Both the position numbers and the translations under genes were made by a program. The notes under the pieces were generated by a model, which saw only the letters and a list, made by a program, of their open reading frames with translations, ran no database searches and was not told the origin of the DNA. From positions 219,419 to 265,705 of the forward strand of contig LSYV01000070.1 in NCBI GenBank assembly GCA_001584585.1: a stretch of DNA of 46,287 nucleotides, written 5' to 3'. Positions 43,301 through 46,287 of this stretch are shown here, in pieces; within the stretch, counting starts at the first letter, position 1; every line of letters begins with the position of its first letter. The DNA is from Gonium pectorale (lineage: Eukaryota > Chlorophyta > Chlorophyceae > Chlamydomonadales > Volvocaceae).

Positions 43301-46253
43301 CGCCTCTTCCCCCGTTGGCCATCGCTCAGCTTGCCCACGGACTTAGTACTGAGTACCCCCGCCCCGGGCTATCCCCGCAGGGCGTCTTCACGCTCCTGCC
43401 GCTGCGCTGCGCCATCGCGCTGCTGCAGCTGCTAGGGATGCTCCGGGGCGGGGCCGGGTCTGGGGCCGTGGCTAGTGGCGGAGCGGAGCGGGGCGGCGGC
43501 CGCGGGCGGCGAGGGGCGAACGCCGCGTCCGACGGCAGGCCCTCTTCCACCGGCGACGGCGACGGCGCCACGGACGGCCCGGCCGTCGCCGCAGCGGCAA
43601 CTGCAGCGGCGCCGGCGGCGGCGACGCCGGCCACGCCCCGGACCACCATCGCCGCCACCGCCAGCACCGCCGTCGCCGGCGGCGGCGGCGCGGCGGCCGA
43701 GCGGCGGCCGCAGCCCCGGCTCGCACAGCAGCAGTGGCGGCTGAGCGGCAGCCAGCTGTACGACATGGTGTGCCTGGGGCTGCTGTGCTGCGCCACTGCC
43801 GTACTGCGTGCCGTACGGCCCGGCTCCATCTACTACTGGCTCAAGGACATCACCAGCGAGTTCCTCAAGATGAGCGTGCTGTCCACCGCCTTTGACATGC
43901 TTGACAAGGTGGGCGCATCACAAGGGGGGATGCCACGGCCAGCTAGCGAACGTGGCAGTTGCGGTTACGGTTATTGTTGCGTGTACGGCATAGCACACGT
44001 GGCGGCAGGTAGCCCTGTGTCCAGGGAGCCCTGTTACGGTCACGTCGTGTGAGCGTGAGCATGAGTGTGTGTGCGCGCGTGTTGCACCTCCGGGCTGACT
44101 TTGGCCTAGGCTGCTGCCCGCCAAAACGTGCGACCCTTCTGGCCTAGGCTGCTGCCCGCCAAAACGTGCGAGCCGGTTCCCGTCTCCATCATTACCCCTC
44201 CAGTCCTACCCCTCCCGCCACCTCCCATTCCCGCTTTCCGAAACGACTGCGACACCCCCCTCCGCCCCTCCAAAACCGACTCCCCGTCCCCCTCGGTCCC
44301 CCCGCCAACCCACCCACCCCCGGCGCCGCTCCGCAGATCCTGTCCAACTTTGGCAACGACGTGCTGGAGGCGCTCAGCGGCACCTGCACCCAGTGGCTGG
44401 CGGGCAGGAAGCGCGGGCTGCAGCTGGCGGCGGACGCGGGGGTGGCGGGGGCGCTCATTACGCTGCACGCTCTCACGCTCATGTGCCAGGTGGGGCATGG
44501 CTGGGCGGGGTGGGTGGGATGGGTGCGGGGGGGGCGGTGTGGAGGGGGGGGGGTTGAAGGGAAAGGAGAATTAACACGGGGGGGGGAGAGGGTTATGGTA
44601 GGTGGGATCCTACAGGCCTACACCCACGCCCCCTTCCCGCTCACGTCTTTGACGGGACCGGTCCGCCATGCCCGCAGCCCCGCCGGACGCGCGTGTGACC
44701 CTACCCTTGTGTAACCTCCGTGTACCCGGGGTGTGTGTTATGTATGCGTTACGGTATGCTCAAAACAGTTCTATAATCCAAATCCGCTCTTTGGTTTTTG
44801 TGTGCGTACCGGACCTACCTCATGCGCACCTTCTCTGCTACCCCTGACGCTCTGGGCCCTCCGGGGAGGGGTGGGGCTCGGAAAACCGAAGCCTTCCGCA
44901 AGCAAAGACGGATCCGCGTCGGCTACCTGCCTTACACATCCGGTTGGGCCCCTTGCCCACGTCACCCTCGCCGCCCTCGCCGTCCCCGCCACAACGTTAC
45001 CACCGTAACCGTTAACCGTAACCGCCACCCTCATCGCCCCGCCGCCCCGCCAGGCGCTCATCCTGGCGGTGGCGCTCAACTCGAGCCGCAACGGCCTAGT
45101 GGCGCTGCTGATCGCCAACAACTTTGTGGAGATCAAGAGCACGGTGTTCAAGAAGTGGGACAGCACCCGCATATGGGCGCTCGTGTGCGCGGTGAGGGGG
45201 GCGGGGGAGGGAGGGGATGGGCGGCTGTGGGCGGGATGGGCGGGGCGGCGTGGGCGGGTATGGAGGGGGCGTTGGTGGGCAGGGTTAGTGGACAGGAAGG
45301 TACGCGCGGGGGGCGGAGGATCTGGCTTCGTGGGTTGACGCGATCGCATGGTCGGAGGTCAGGCGGCCCAGGTGCCGCACCGGGTAAGACCTGGGGAGTT
45401 GTGGGACGCCCTCCTCGCATACCCATGGTACGCATCTACCAACCTCAACCCTTCAGTGAAACCTCCAGCCTTCGTCCCACCACCCTGCCCCGTCCCCCCC
45501 TAACTCCCCCCCTCCCCCTCCCCACCCCGCAGGACGCCGTGGAGCGCTTCCACCTGGTGGTGGTGCTGTCGTTCGTGGTGGTGGAGGAGATGGACAGCGC
45601 CGCCTCCTGGGCGCCCCCGCCCGACTACCTGCGCGTGTGCGGCCTCATGGCGGCCGCCGAGCTGGTCATCGACGTGGTCAAGCACGCCGTGCTGGGCAAG
45701 TTCAACGACGTGCGGCCGGGCATATACCGGGAGTTCCACCAGGTGGGAACGTGGGATGGGTGGGTGGAGCGTGCGGTGTGGGGGGCTGGGGGTGGGCGGT
45801 GGGTGGTGGGGTGGTGGGCGGGCTGGCGGGCTAGGGTCTTATGGTGTTGGGGAACAGGGTCTGGGTTTAGGGAGTTGCACCATGTGGGGTGGTGGGCGGG
45901 ACGAGCTGAGGTGTGGGCAGTGTGCGCGTGCTTGAGTATCTTATGGGGATTCGTGCACAGCCTCGTACCGCTTCGTGTCCCCCTTTGCCCTCCCCTCCCC
46001 TCCCCTTCCCGCTCCTCCCCTCATCCCATGGGACGGCATTCGCCTCGGGCTCGCCACGCTTCCTAACCGCTTGACCCCCTCCCCGGTCTCCCCACCCGCT
46101 CCCCACTCCCGCCAGGACCTGTGCGCCAAGGCGCTGGAGGCCCAGAGCCACTCGGCCCCGCGCCTGCTCAACTTCCACCACCTGGCGCCCGCCGCCCTGG
46201 CCCTGCGCATCCTGCTCACCCTCTTCTGGCTGCGGGTAGAGCGGCGCGCGCAG
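40345..46253 (+). CDS. TAPT1: TAPT1/POD1-family multi-pass membrane protein (3' end outside window)
   Basis: Exons: 40345-40786 (donor uncertain), 41281-41758 (acceptor uncertain), 42844-42925, 43381-43908, 44337-44489, 45054-45191, 45533-45742, 46116-46253; the last donor is at 46254, so the C-terminus lies beyond the right edge. About 723 aa visible. Family signatures: RERVYNFLLHVPYQLERLIWF, LDSFLGVFTLLPLR, FGNDVLEAL, LNSSRNGLVALLIANNFVEIK, STVFKKW, AAELVIDVVKHAVLGKFND, and a closing hydrophobic segment. Family: Arabidopsis POD1 (ER, pollen-tube guidance), vertebrate TAPT1 (ciliogenesis, skeletal patterning), yeast EMP65 (ER protein quality control). The first ~305 residues are Ser/Gly/Pro-rich and unconserved. 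The junction 40786/41281 keeps frame but is one of several options. Start: first ATG of the frame. A Gly/Ala/Thr-rich insert (43444-43737) splits the conserved region. Confidence 0.92.
42232..42264 (+). repeat. GT microsatellite in TAPT1 intron
   Basis: A GT dinucleotide run, ending in a GT/GC mix, lies within the 1085-bp intron 41759-42843. It is expected to be length-polymorphic. Confidence 0.85.
44103..44171 (+). repeat. Perfect 31-bp direct repeat in TAPT1 intron
   Basis: The 31 bp beginning GGCCTAGGCTGCTGCCCGCC and ending AAAACGTGCGA occurs at 44103-44133 and identically at 44141-44171, separated by CCCTTCT (period 38). It lies in the intron 43909-44336. Perfect identity suggests a recent tandem duplication. 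Confidence 0.9.
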
Positions 46254-46287
46254 GTGGGGTGGGGAGGGGGAGAGGGCGGGGGCGGGG

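Noticed and set aside
44798..46066. 422-codon plus-strand open frame
   Set aside because: It crosses several TAPT1 introns and exons in the wrong frame. The TAPT1 frame has strong family motifs.

Overview
The window looks like nuclear DNA of a chlamydomonadalean (volvocine-type) green alga. The coding sequence is very GC-rich. Genes are split by many short GT-AG introns, and the proteins carry Ala/Gly/Pro-rich low-complexity inserts. One protein starts with a plastid-type transit peptide, and a hydroxyproline-rich-style Pro block sits on a secreted receptor domain. No species is claimed. All gene models were built by hand from splice sites, reading-frame phase and family motifs. Five of the six main genes join with consistent phase throughout; one N-terminal junction in the TAPT1 gene stays open.

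Layout from left to right: (1) 1-1663, no gene recognised. (2) 1664-4359 minus, an IWR1/SLC7A6OS/RDM4-type RNA polymerase II import factor, 6 exons, 594 aa. (3) 5597-14074 plus, a 14-exon, about 1789-aa receptor-like TKL kinase with signal peptide, Pro-rich stalk, CBM2-like domain, one transmembrane helix, a linker of about 650 aa and a complete kinase domain. (4) 14075-17435, repeat-bearing spacer with a 29-bp minisatellite. (5) 17436-20888 minus, PDK1, 7 exons, 398 aa, with no PH domain and an acidic insert. (6) 22653-30999 minus, a ClpB disaggregase with plastid transit peptide, 18 exons, 1002 aa. (7) 31000-33546, spacer holding a decayed DHH-phosphoesterase-like fragment and strong palindromes. 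(8) 33547-37415 plus, a 1123-aa protein with a C-terminal MYND zinc finger. (9) 37416-40344, spacer with one orphan coding segment. (10) 40345 to beyond the right edge, plus, a TAPT1/POD1-family membrane protein, 8 exons visible.

The genes do not form an operon or pathway. They are ordinary eukaryotic neighbours: housekeeping chaperone, AGC master kinase, Pol II import factor and ER membrane protein, plus two lineage-expanded types (receptor-like kinase and MYND protein).

The most interesting item is the receptor-like kinase. It joins a probable carbohydrate-binding ectodomain to an intact kinase and could be an algal cell-wall or matrix sensor. The second is a roughly 40-bp sequence shared by several introns of two different genes, always shortly upstream of the 3' splice site.
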